Origin: Candidatus Altimarinota bacterium
Lineage (GTDB): Bacteria; Patescibacteriota; Gracilibacteria; BD1-5; UBA2023
DNA length: 64,000 nucleotides
Assembly (NCBI GenBank): GCA_028685185.1
Contig: JAQUEK010000005.1
Coordinates: 62,001-126,000, forward strand
Direction: 5' to 3'
The notes below the pieces were generated by a model that did no database searches, had not been told where the DNA came from, and saw only the letters and a program-made list of their open reading frames with translations. Shown here one piece after another: positions 54,420 through 63,681 of this stretch. Numbering within the stretch: the first letter of the stretch is position 1; each line of letters starts with the position of its first letter. The translations under genes were made by a program, and so were the position numbers.

Positions 54420-55574
54420 CTAAATGAAAATCTCCTCTATGATCGCAAGCCATTTCTTATATTTTGGCACATCAGAGGCATAGATCCGTTTTGTATATTT
54501 GAGATCTTCCTTAAGTTGGATTCAGAGCTCTTTCGCGACAGGATTTCATTTCCTGAAAAACGCATTGGTCTCACGAAGTATATTGAAGCTGTTGTAAGTA
54601 AGGTTTGAGGATCACATTATAGCGACCTCATTATCTATGAGAATCACTTTAGAATGTATCATTCAGCTATACAGATAAACTTCCAGATTAGAGCTTCTTT
54701 TTCTGAGAAAAAGGCTGGGCTTCAGAAGCTTTTCTACCGAATGCATATTCGCATGGTAAACTCAATCAGACCTATCTGGCAATATTATCTTCACATTTAT
54801 TCAGTTGAAGCTTATCTTTCTGAGCTCGTGAACTATCTTATTGTCGGTTATATATCAATGTTCGACAATAACTGATTTCTTGGCATTCTTAAGCTCTTTG
54901 AATATTTCTTTTCTTATGATTCTTTTCGTCTTTATGTCTAGAAGAATCTCGGTATAGTTTATTATTTTCTTATATATCCATCTTTTCCTTTTTCAGTTTT
55001 TTCATATGAGTTTCTGTGTGGCTTCTCAATATATCCTGACCATATAATCATGCCATCATCATCTGTTCGGATTATCATGATTCTGGGCAGTCAGGCATTC
55101 ATCGGTTATGTTCATCCCTCATATTATAGCTACTGTATCTGTCGTATTCTCATCGAAAAGGAAAACCTTAGAATGATCATTTTCCTTAAGATATTTGAAA
55201 AACAATATGGATTTTGTTCAGATGCTTGAAAAATTTAAGTTTTTGTTGTTCTTTATGAAATCTGTTCATAGCTTGGTCGAAAATATATCTCATCATACTT
55301 TTCATATGGAGAGATATTTCTGGAAATCGTATACCTTTCATCAGAATATGTCTTTCTCTATGTACACCCGTATATCCTGATCGCTATCCATCTTTTTCTG
55401 CAAAGCATCCAATATCAATCTTCCGGATTCATCGTCACGCCACATGAAAACACGCAACCTGATAGTCTTTTTAGCATCCTTTATGCATGAAAGAATAGCA
55501 TTTCTGGCTTTTTCACCATCAACTATCAGTTTTGTTACCTTAGGCTCTGTAATGTATTTTTCCCTTATTGGCAT
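54420..55574 (-). CDS. phospholipase D / cardiolipin synthase-like protein
   Basis: A 384-residue PLD-superfamily protein with two HxKxxxxD motifs: NDHSKVFLFDEN (~136) followed by AIIGGMNITDE, and YSGMIHSKVILIDNEVAIMG (~308) followed by SSNLTYNSFNILRETNAFF. GHGYITDNKIV-type segments between them fit cardiolipin synthases, but the two N-terminal membrane helices of Cls are missing. The N-terminus is MPIREKYITEPKVTKLIVDG. It could act on phospholipids at the membrane face or be a nuclease-like member. It is 60 bases upstream of the ABC exporter on the same strand and may be cotranscribed. Confidence 0.9.
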
Positions 55575-55630
55575 ATATCTTTAAAATCAGTGAGAATGTT
55601 ATTATATATAACTTGAAAAAGTTTTATAAT

Positions 55631-55870
55631 TTAATTTCTTTGTCTTTCCTTTATTGTCCTTACATACAATCATTGGACCTGAAGACGTGCCCATTCGGTC
55701 TTTCTGAGGAATTTTAGGGATGATTCCTTGCTCGGATTGCTTTTGAAGCAATTTATCCTTATCAGCTGAGCTAATTCGTCGAAACCGTATTCCTTGATAA
55801 GGTAATCCATTATCATCGACAGGCTTACTCAGTGCAATATCTCATGATTCATATTATTAGCATCTTCCAT
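55631..55870 (-). CDS. VF530 (DUF2132) family protein, 79 aa
   Basis: The VF530 pattern is clear: LHGVSLSMIMDYLIKEYGFD, ELAQLIRINCFKSNPSKESS, LKFLRKTEWARLQVQGLY. VF530 proteins are small helical, DNA-binding-like proteins, some fused to other domains; their role is not settled. The ATG at 55870 gives the normal family length. The 251-base gap upstream contains a promoter region for the divergent phosphatase gene. Confidence 0.9.
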
Positions 55871-56053
55871 ATATGTGTGTTTGAATTATTGTTGATATTA
55901 TAGGAAAAATTTCTTATTTGCCCAATATTTTTTATAGCTTGAATATCCTGTCAGCTTGTTTTTCATGTTTTTTTCCGTTCTTTTCTTTTTTCATGATGAT
56001 ATTATGCAGTAGTTTTTAGTTTTGAATGAAAACCGGAACCATAAAAAATATTT

Positions 56054-56071
56054 GCATTGACTAAACAATGC
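56054..56071. promoter_or_regulatory. inverted repeat GCATTG/CAATGC upstream of the phosphatase gene
   Basis: Arms 56054-56059 and 56066-56071 with six bases between, followed 19 bases later by an extended -10 TGTTATAAT (TATAAT 56091-56096). It is placed where an operator for the gene at 56122 would be expected. Confidence 0.4.
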
Positions 56072-56121
56072 ACATAAATATATTGGATGTTATAATATGA
56101 TATTAATCCTAATCATAAAAT

Positions 56122-57294
56122 ATGAATAAAAATGCCCCTGAGCAGTTGTTTCCTAATTATGACTGATCGAATACTGTGAACCTGATATCATCCATTCAAT
56201 GATTTTGCTGAGTGGAACAAACTTATAAGGAGCTTGATTTCTTGAAATCAGAAGAGCTTGAAAAGTATGATAATGTTGTACTTTTTCTTGTAGATGCCTT
56301 ATGATACAATTGGCTTAGGGAATTCTGAAGCGAATCATTCCTATATAAGAATATGCTTTGCGATATGACATCAGTCTATCCTTCGACCACTGCGACTTCT
56401 GTCACCACATTTGTAACTTGAAAGACCGCATCCGAACATGCTGTAATGTGATGGAATATGTTCATCAAAAAAGCCTGATGCATAATCCAGCTATTGCCTT
56501 GGAGGAATAAAATCCTTTGAACAAGCCTATGAGATAAACTTCAATTGGAGCAAATATCAGCTGATAGTAATTTCTATGAAGGTTCGAACAAAGAAATCTT
56601 TGTAGTTACACATGACAAGATATTAAACTCGAAATTCAATCTTCATTACAATAAAGGTTCCAAAGCACTTTCTTATTCAGATCTGAATTCATGCTTCGAT
56701 TCTGTTTATAATGCAGTGACAATGAATAAGAAAAGAAAATATATATATGCATATTGGTCTTATTTCGATGATTATTGCCATGATTTCTGAATAGATTCAA
56801 AAGAAGCCATAAATCATTTTGAGGATATAGATTATCAGTTTGAAAAGCTTCAGGAAAACCTTAAATGAACGAATACTCTAATAGTAGTATCTGCTGATCA
56901 TTGACAGATAAATATTCCTGATGAGAACAAGATTGACCTTACGTTTTCTCATCCTGAGCTAGTAGATATGCTGACTATTCCTATGGCATGAGAATCCAGA
57001 TATCAATATTGCTTCGTAAAAGACTGATTGTTTGATAGATTCAGAGAATATGTCGAGACAAAATTATCAGATTATGTCACAATATATTCGAAAGATGAAA
57101 TCATCGAAAGTAAACTATATTGATATTGAGATAATGAGCAATTCAAGGATAGATTAGGTGATTTCGTACTTATTACAAAAAGCAATTACGCGATATTCAA
57201 TACTACCTTATGAGAGGAAATGAAGAAAGACAGAGGCTTCCACTGATGAGTGACTGATTGGGAAACACGGGTTCCTGTCATCTGCATAAAGTAA
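56122..57294 (+). CDS. alkaline phosphatase superfamily protein (nucleotide pyrophosphatase/phosphodiesterase type)
   Basis: A 390-residue protein of the type I phosphodiesterase/alkaline phosphatase superfamily. The first metal Asp is in NVVLFLVDALGYNWL (~60), the nucleophile Thr in SVYPSTTATSVTTFVTGKTA (~93), SEHAVMGWN follows as in the family, and metal ligands lie in YAYWSYFDDYCHDFG (Asp/His) and VVSADHGQINIP (Asp-His). The late His is in DRGFHGGVTDWETRVPV. It has no signal peptide or membrane segment, so it is probably cytoplasmic. The substrate is unknown (nucleotide, phosphonate or sugar-phosphate monoester/diester). It is monocistronic, ending at the hairpin at 57305. Confidence 0.9.
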
Positions 57295-57304
57295 TGTTAA
57301 AAAA

Positions 57305-57342
57305 ATTTAGAAATGCGATCGATCGCATTTCTAATTTTTTTG
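57305..57342. terminator. bidirectional terminator between convergent genes
   Basis: AATTTAGAAATGCGATC paired with GATCGCATTTCTAATTT, then T residues; the inner GCGATCGATCGC is a perfect palindrome. It serves the phosphatase gene and the convergent AstE-like gene. Confidence 0.85.
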
Positions 57343-57351
57343 TTTCATCTT

Positions 57352-58167
57352 TTAAAAATCTCAATCTATTATCTCCACGAATCATTCGACTCATATCTCA
57401 TTCCTATCCCTAGCAAACAGGATGTATCATCAATCCTTTGAATATACTGGATTTCATCAATCTGATCAAATCAGCTCTCAGCTTTTTATCGGTTCGAAAT
57501 CATCGAAGAATCTTGCAATTTTGAAATCATCTGTTTTTGTGATATATTTCGCATTGGCTATGAATTGCTTCTGAACATACTTTTTCTTCGGGAAATCAAT
57601 CATTCCCAATGATGACAATAATGCAAATGTACATTCTTTAGCTCTGATTGAAGCTATGGGATCTTCATGATATCAGCACTCTATTCAGATTCAGACTTTT
57701 CAGATGCTGTTGATGAAATATTCAGTGCTTCAAGGATCTATTTCATCGAATCATTCACATCTTATATCAAAAGGGAAGTATGAAGCTATTTCAATAGCAT
57801 TATTCTCACATATGATCATAGGTTTGCTTCATATGGTCGGACTTGAGTGGATATCAAGGGAATAATCGCATTCTTTCAGGATTTCCATGATATCTCGAGA
57901 TCTTCTGTATTCATATGTGCCCTTTTGCGTGGAATCAAGTTTCTCATCTTCCAGAAAAGCTCTGTTTAGGTTCATTCAGACCTGTCTCACTCATTTTGCT
58001 ATCGCTTCAGGATTTCCATATATCAATATCACCTTTCAGCTTTTTATTGTCAGATTATCCTTAAGAAAATCCAATAATCTTATTCAGCAGACCTCATTTC
58101 AGTGTGTTCATCAGATTATTGCGAGTGTAGGTCATGCTTTTTTTCATGTGATCATGATTGTTTCCAT
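57352..58167 (-). CDS. succinylglutamate desuccinylase/aspartoacylase family protein
   Basis: A 271-residue M14-like zinc deacylase (AstE/AspA family). The N-terminal zinc pair is in LAIIGGTHGNEVCGIRLLDF (HxxE), RQVGMNLNRAF matches the DxNR/NLNR segment, and the third ligand is in YSLDIHSSPTIG. The catalytic Glu region is VGIGIECGYHEDP. The C-terminal beta domain includes EPIKSGELIGSDGGNPVYSK. It removes an acyl group from an acylated amino acid; the exact substrate is unknown. The gene ends at the bidirectional hairpin and begins 23 bases after the stop of the GNAT gene, so the two are probably cotranscribed as an acylation/deacylation pair. Confidence 0.9.
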
Positions 58168-58190
58168 ATTTTTTTAAGTTAGATGTTATA

Positions 58191-58781
58191 TTATTGCTTA
58201 TCTAAAATATCAAGTATCAATCTTTTTTGTGAATCCTTGCTGTCAAGAAAATTCATCATGCATTTAGCCCTGCTTTCGAACTCAATGATTCATCATTTCA
58301 GAAGTGGGGATAGATATTTCCTTCATTCATCGTAGTATTCTTGTGGAAATCTTACATATTCGAATCAAAGTGATTTCCTTATGTTTTCCATCCTTTCATT
58401 TATGGTTGCACATATCAAAGCGTTGTACTTTTTTGATAATATTTTCATTGCTTTGGCAGAAAGTGCTTTTCAGAGTCATTTATGCCTTTTATCTATCTCG
58501 ACTACAGTGCTTCAGCATTCTCATATTTTCTGTCAGTTCAGCATATCTAACGGTTTCATCTTTGTAGGATAGATGCTCGTGTTTCATATTATCTTGTTAT
58601 CAAGCACTGCTATTATGCTGTTCTCATAACGGTTTCTTATTTCTTCTGCAGAATGCAGCACCAATGTAGGATCGTTTTTTATTGATCTTCTTACTAGGTT
58701 TTGCATCTGCATGACATAATCGTCCGGAGATAATATTTCCGGTGAATGTCATATGATCGGTTTCTGTTCATTTGATTGCAT
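58191..58781 (-). CDS. GNAT-family N-acetyltransferase, 196 aa
   Basis: A GNAT domain with motif A GSTVVEIDKRHKGLGKALSA (~100-120; the RxxGxG loop is RHKGLG) followed by KILSKKYNALICATINERME and the motif B ending NIRKSLGFEYVRFPQEYYDE. The central strand is IIAVLDNKIIGNTSIYPTK. The substrate is unknown. TTAACTTAAAA-like sequence lies just before the ATG (complement of 58783-58792). Upstream on this strand are two short-peptide/hairpin units ending with a terminator at 58803, so the gene may be controlled by read-through. Confidence 0.9.
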
Positions 58782-58802
58782 ATTTTAAGTTATTATTGAT
58801 AT

Positions 58803-58831
58803 AAAAAATCCGCCAATTTTTTTGGCGGATT
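58803..58831 (-). terminator. minus-strand terminator upstream of the GNAT gene
   Basis: Stem AATCCGCCAA / TTGGCGGATT (58807-58816 and 58822-58831), loop of five; on the minus strand it is followed by T residues. It ends the first short-peptide unit just before the acetyltransferase. Confidence 0.75.
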
Positions 58832-58867
58832 CATAGGAAAGGATTTGCATTGAAATATCCATTACCG

Positions 58868-58927
58868 CTAATGTGATAGGAAGTGATGCCAGATATTCAT
58901 GTAAAGCCTTTTTTTGTACATATTCAT
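58868..58927 (-). CDS. short peptide ORF, unit 2 (19 aa)
   Basis: MNMYKKRLYMNIWHHFLSH, ending at TAG. It is preceded by TTAACTTAAAA, the element seen before other starts here, and followed by a terminator hairpin. DNA around the codons for IWHH (ATCTGGCATCACTTCCTA) and downstream (CAATGCAAATCC) matches the second unit at 59000. It may be a leader peptide, a secreted mini-peptide, or part of a small RNA rather than a coding gene. Coding status unproven. Confidence 0.35.
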   Translation of the reverse strand: MNMYKKRLYMNIWHHFLSH

Positions 58928-58935
58928 TTTTAAGT

Positions 58936-58974
58936 TAAAAAAAATCTCCTAAAGGAAAAATTCCTCTAGGAGAT
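58936..58974 (-). terminator. minus-strand terminator between the short-peptide units
   Basis: Stem ATCTCCTAAAGGAA / TTCCTCTAGGAGAT (58944-58957 and 58961-58974), loop AAA, followed on the minus strand by eight T. Confidence 0.8.
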
Positions 58975-58999
58975 GGTTTGCATTTGTTCTAAGTAATTC

Positions 59000-59068
59000 T
59001 TATCACAGCAATAAACCCTTCCCGGAGGAAAGCTTCTGATGCCAAGATGTAAGAATCATTGTTTTCAT
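59000..59068 (-). CDS. short peptide ORF, unit 1 (22 aa)
   Basis: Begins MKTMILTSWHQKLSSG and ends GLLLG with UGA as the last Gly codon before TAA. It shares TCTTGGCATCA and AATGCAAACC with the other unit (58868-58927), and is likewise followed by a strong hairpin terminator. The two look like tandem copies of one element. Only one Trp is present, so a classical trp leader is unlikely. Coding status unproven. Confidence 0.35.
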
Positions 59069-59213
59069 ATTTTTCGTTTTTATGACTGAGATGAATATAA
59101 AAATAATTTCAATAATGTCAATTTTTTATTTTTTTGAATAATTATCAAAAGCGATTCCGTATAAACAAATGAAGACTTTTTTAATCAATATTTTATTATA
59201 TAAAAATCATCAT

Positions 59214-59708
59214 ATGAAAAAATTATTCATACCTGCATTTGTTATTGTTACTTTGTTACTTGCTTCATGCTGAACTTCAGAAACCACAAATACTGATATC
59301 GATCAAATTCAAGGTTCAATTTCTGTTCAGCCAGAAAGGAAAGTTGATATATACTGAAAAGTCCTATCTGTTGAATGAAATGAAATCACTCTTTTGCAGA
59401 TCGATACTTCCAAAGATCCTACATTCAATATGTCTCCTACAGAAAAGAAAAAGTATATGATGGCTATGGATGAAGCTGCAAGAATGGCTTTGAAAGAAGA
59501 AATAAATTCCGCAACATTATGAGAAGTCAAGATAATGATCCCCGTTGGGATTCCAATGATCAGAAAAACCGCTCAATGACCAGATGCGCCAAATGCCGAA
59601 GCTAGCCTTGCTGATATCAAAAACTGACAATATATTTCAGTTTGGTTATCATCAGAATCAAAAGCTGACAAAACATCCGAATTTGTAAAAATAGCATTCA
59701 CTCAATAA
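59214..59708 (+). CDS. lipoprotein, 164 aa
   Basis: A type II signal peptide MKKLFIPAFVIVTLLLASCG (lipobox LASC, Cys19), with the Gly after the Cys coded by UGA. The mature protein has RKVDIYGKVLSVEGNEITLL followed by IDTSKDPTFNMSPTEKKKYM and TLGEVKIMIPVGIPM, and ends with NGQYISVWLSSESKA. The strand pattern (YGKVLSVEGNEITL...GQYISV) resembles small OB-like domains of DUF5666 type. It is 43 bases upstream of the membrane-fusion protein gene, so it is probably an accessory protein of the efflux system. It resembles no known outer-membrane channel. Confidence 0.82.
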
Positions 59709-59751
59709 TCATTATTTTTGAATCAACCAATTTATCACTTAAAAAATTACA

Positions 59752-61746
59752 ATGTCTCTAGTAAATGAGGTGAAAAGAAATATTTCAAAAAATAGGATTA
59801 AGCAGATCCTGATAATAGTTCTTTTGTTTTGAATCTGATATTGAACCTATTGATATTTTTATTCAGATAAGGAAAATATTGAAATCAAAGAAAAGAAAAC
59901 CTATGCTGTAAGTATTTGAAATTTGAAGAATTCCATAGAATCAGATGGTAAGGTTACACTTAAGGATGAATTTAATCTTGATTTTGCGAATCCATGAATC
60001 ATCGATACTATTTTGAAAAATGAATGAGATGAAATCAAAAAATGAGAGATAATCGCTTCTCTTGATTCTGAATATCTTGATCTTGCTATAGATAAGGCAA
60101 AAATTGCATTGCAAATTGCCGAGGCGAATTATAATCTCAAGAAAAGATGATGAACAGCTGACGATATAAATATATCTCAGAAACAGCTCGAATCAAGCCA
60201 AGCATCATATGATTCCACTCTTTCTCAGACAGATATGGATATAAGGATCGCAGAGGATAATTATAAGATATCCTGAGAGAATCTGGATAATGCGAAAAAA
60301 CAAGCTGAGATCAATGTCATTAATTCAGAAAATAATCTGGATACTGCAAAACTTGATCTGTCAACAGCTGAAAACAATCTGAAATCAATTACAATCCAAG
60401 AAGATGAGAAATATATGAATTCAGAGAATAAGCTTTTAATGGAAGCAGGACAGCTTATTACGATAATTGAAAAAAATCTGTTTGATATAGATAGTCTTCT
60501 TTGAATAACAGATTGAAATAAATCCCTTAATGACATATATGAAGTTTATCTTTGAGCTAAAAAGCCTTCAGTCAAATTAGAGGCCGAAAATAGCTATAGG
60601 GAAGCAAAAACAGAATTTGATCGATTTTATTCTGAATGGAAAATCTTTAGACAGAATACTGATTTGGCAAAACTGGAAGAATACTCGCTTAGACTGAAAA
60701 ATATCGCTTCACTTACTAATAAATCGCTTAATTATTCTTTAGAAACCTTAAAAAACTCTATATCCTCATCTGTTTTTTCTCAAAGTTCGCTTGATTCAAT
60801 CCAATTGAATTTTGAAAACGCATTATTGAATCTTAAGAATGAAACCTCTTCATTTGCATCGACAATCCAGACAACTCAAGAATTGAAGACAAGCAAGGAT
60901 TTAAAGATAAATTCAGCTAAAGATCTGATCTCAAGCTTAACTCAGAAACTGAAGATTTCAGAATCTGCTTTGCAGAAAACAATTCTTGAAAATCAAGTAT
61001 CGATCAATGTTTCGACCCAAAAGCTTGATCAATCAAAAATGGCTTTAGATAATTCAAAGATAAAGAAAGACACCTCACTGATCAAGGAGAAATCACAGAT
61101 TGAAATATCTAAAAGCATGCTTGATGGTAAAAAATGAGCAGATATGCTTGAATTAGAGCCATTGTATATGGCTATAATAAGTGCAAAGAAAAATCTTGAA
61201 GAAGCAGAGAAGAAAAAAGAAGATTCATTCTTAAGAAGCCCTATAGATTGAAAGATAGCAAAAATTTCCTGAAAGGCCTGAGAAACGACAATCAATTTAA
61301 AAGAGTCTTTTGCAACTATCATCAATGATAAGACTTTCTTTGTAGAATCACAGGTTGCCGAAGAAGATATTATAAAGGTTAAGAAATGACAGAAAGTATA
61401 TATTACATTTGATGCGATCGAATGATTATCTGTTTCTTGAGAAGTTATCTATACCAGTGAAAAAGCTGATATTGACCTTAATTGAGTTGTTAGCTATAAG
61501 ACTCAGATAGTTTTTTCTTCAGATGATAAAAGGATTAGAGAATGAATGACAGCAACGGGCGAATTCATAACAAAGGAGGTAAAAAATGTTCTTGTCATAC
61601 CTGTGCAATCTGTGAAAACAATAAATTGAAAACCATCTGTATTACTTGAAAATTGACAATATAAAACAGTTATGACCGGTTTTACAGATTCAAAGATGGT
61701 TGAAGTGATCTCAGGCTTATCCAGATGAGATAATATCCTTTATTAA
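59752..61746 (+). CDS. efflux membrane-fusion protein (HlyD/MacA-like)
   Basis: A 664-residue periplasmic adaptor-type protein. One N-terminal membrane helix (IKQILIIVLLFGIGYGTYGY, ~17-37), a split lipoyl/barrel-sandwich motif (FANPGIIDTILKNEGDEIKK ... RSPIDGKIAKISGKAGETTI), a beta-barrel (FFVESQVAEEDIIKVKKGQK) and a membrane-proximal domain (IREGMTATGEFITKEVKNVL). Between lipoyl halves is an exceptionally long coiled-coil hairpin (~110-490) compared with MacA (~370 aa total). Such proteins link an inner-membrane MacB-type pump to an exit path. It is the second gene of an operon with lipoprotein, ATPase and permease. Confidence 0.9.
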
Positions 61747-61759
61747 ATTTATAAAAAAC

Positions 61760-62467
61760 ATGGAAAATACGCTTATCAGATTGGAAAATGTGAAGAAATC
61801 ATATTTTCTGACAAATAAAGAAGAGATACCAGTTCTTAAATGAATAGATTTAAAAATCCTTAAAAAGGAATTTGTAGTATTGATGTGAGAATCAGGAAGT
61901 TGAAAATCAACCCTTCTTAATATCATTTGATGTCTGCATTGAGTATCTTCCGGAAAATACGAATTCCAGTGAGAGGATATCTCTTTTTTGAAAGATGATG
62001 ATATGTTAAGCTATATCAGGAATAGGAAAATGTGATTCATCTTTCAGCAATTCAACCTGATTCCAAAATTGACAGCACTTGAAAATGTCATGCTACCATC
62101 TTTATATCTTGAAATGAGTAATCTTGAAAAAGAGAATAAAGCTAAGATGCTACTTAAAAAAGTATGACTTTGAGATAAGCTTATAAATAGGCCTTGAGAA
62201 CTATCAGGATGACAGCAGCAAAGGGTTAGCATTGCAAGAAGCCTTATGAATGATCCGGAAATCTTGCTTGCAGATGAGCCAACCTGAGCTCTCGATTCTG
62301 AAACTTCAATTGAGGTTATGAAAATCATCATGGATCTGAAGAATGATTGAAAGACCATAGTGATGGTTACGCACACCCCTTTGGTTGCAAGATATGCAGA
62401 TAGGATAATCTTTCTGAAAGATTGAAAGGTCGAGAACTGCAATCATAAATTAGAAGAGCATATATAA
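61760..62467 (+). CDS. MacB/LolD-type ABC transporter ATPase
   Basis: A 235-residue ATP-binding subunit. Walker A is LMGESGSGKSTLLNII with two of three glycines UGA; the Q-loop is GFIFQQFNLIPKLTALENVM (characteristic of the MacB/LolD group); signature PGELSGGQQQRVSIARSLM; Walker B PEILLADEPTGALDSE; H-loop TIVMVTHTPLVARYADRI. It energises the mechanotransmission permease encoded next (62489-63670). It starts 14 bases after the adaptor gene, so the operon order is adaptor, ATPase, permease. Confidence 0.95.
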
Positions 62468-62488
62468 AAACTATTAATCATTCAAAAA

Positions 62489-63670
62489 ATGCAGATACTT
62501 AAAATGGCATTGAAATCGCTATATAACAATAAATTGAGAACTTTTTTAAGTTCACTTTGAGTTATAATATGAGTCGCCACAATAGTCCTTGTGATTGCCA
62601 TATGATTATGAGCACAAAAGAAAATCGAAGAACAATATTCTAATCTTGCCGTTACTTCAATCCTTATCAATCCAGTGACTTCACCTACACAAAAGTCAAA
62701 GCTATCAGAAGAAGATGTGACAATATTGAAAAACGAAGCAATCAATCTGGAATCAGTAACTGCAATCCTTCAATGAAAAATGCTTTCCGCAAGTGATTTA
62801 AATTCCGCTTCTGCAACTATCTTATGAATATGATGAGAATTTCTGGATATTTCAAAGCTTATTTTGGAGAAATGAGAATTCTTTAAAACGGAGGATCTTG
62901 AATGAAAGCCAAAACTCGCAATTATTGGTAATTGAGCAGCTCTAGATTTTTTTGGAAGTTCAGAAGCGGCTATCTGAAAAACTATAATTGTCTGAAAGAA
63001 AAAACTTGAAGTAATTTGAGTTTTCAAGAAATCATGAAGTTCAATATGACCTATAACTTATGATGATTCTATTTATTTGCCTTATTTTACAGCTGAGTCG
63101 ATAATATGAGATTCATGAAGCCCTAGACTGATTGCTTTGGCGAAAAATGTCGACAGCATAGGCACTGCTATATCAGAAATATGAGATATCCTGAAGGTTT
63201 CACATAAGCTTAAATCAAGCCAAAGCGAAGATTTCAGAGTTGTAGATCAAGGTTCAAAGGTGGTAGCGGCTCAAGAATCAGCCGATACGATGACTCTACT
63301 TCTTACATGAGTTGCGATAATCGTTCTTGTGGTATCTTGAATAGGAATAATGAATGTGATGTTTGCTTGAGTAGCTGAAAGAACTAAGGAAATATGAATC
63401 CTAAGAGCTATAGGAATAAGAACAAAAGATATTCTCAACATATTTCTTCTTGAGTCTGTCATACTTTCTATATGATGATGACTTGTTTGAATACTTATCT
63501 GAGATATATTGATACCTACAATAACCTATTTTCAGCTTATTGAAGTCATTTCAAGTATGGTTTGAAGGATATGAGCATTCAGCTTTGCTGTATTTGTATG
63601 AGTGTTTTTCTGATATTACCCTGCATTCAAAGCTTCAAAGATGGATCCTGTAGACGCACTTAGGAGCTAG
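62489..63670 (+). CDS. MacB-type ABC transporter permease
   Basis: A 393-residue FtsX/MacB-type permease. The N-terminal helix with the KLRTFLSSLGVIIGVATIVLV signature is at ~15-36; a large extracytoplasmic domain follows (~45-270); then three C-terminal helices (LLLTGVAIIVLVVSGIGIMN, LLESVILSIGGGLVGILIGD, FSFAVFVGVFFGYYPAFKAS) and the family's RTKEIGILRAIGIRTKDI loop. This is the standard four-helix MacB plan. Most of the glycine pairs in the helices are UGA. Such pumps export antibiotics, toxins or lipids; no substrate clue is present. Confidence 0.94.
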
Positions 63671-63681
63671 TAGATATATTT

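Noticed and set aside
60664-61137. Separate 157-codon plus-strand gene
   Set aside because: It is the longest UGA-free piece of the membrane-fusion protein coiled coil, in the same frame as the 664-residue gene.
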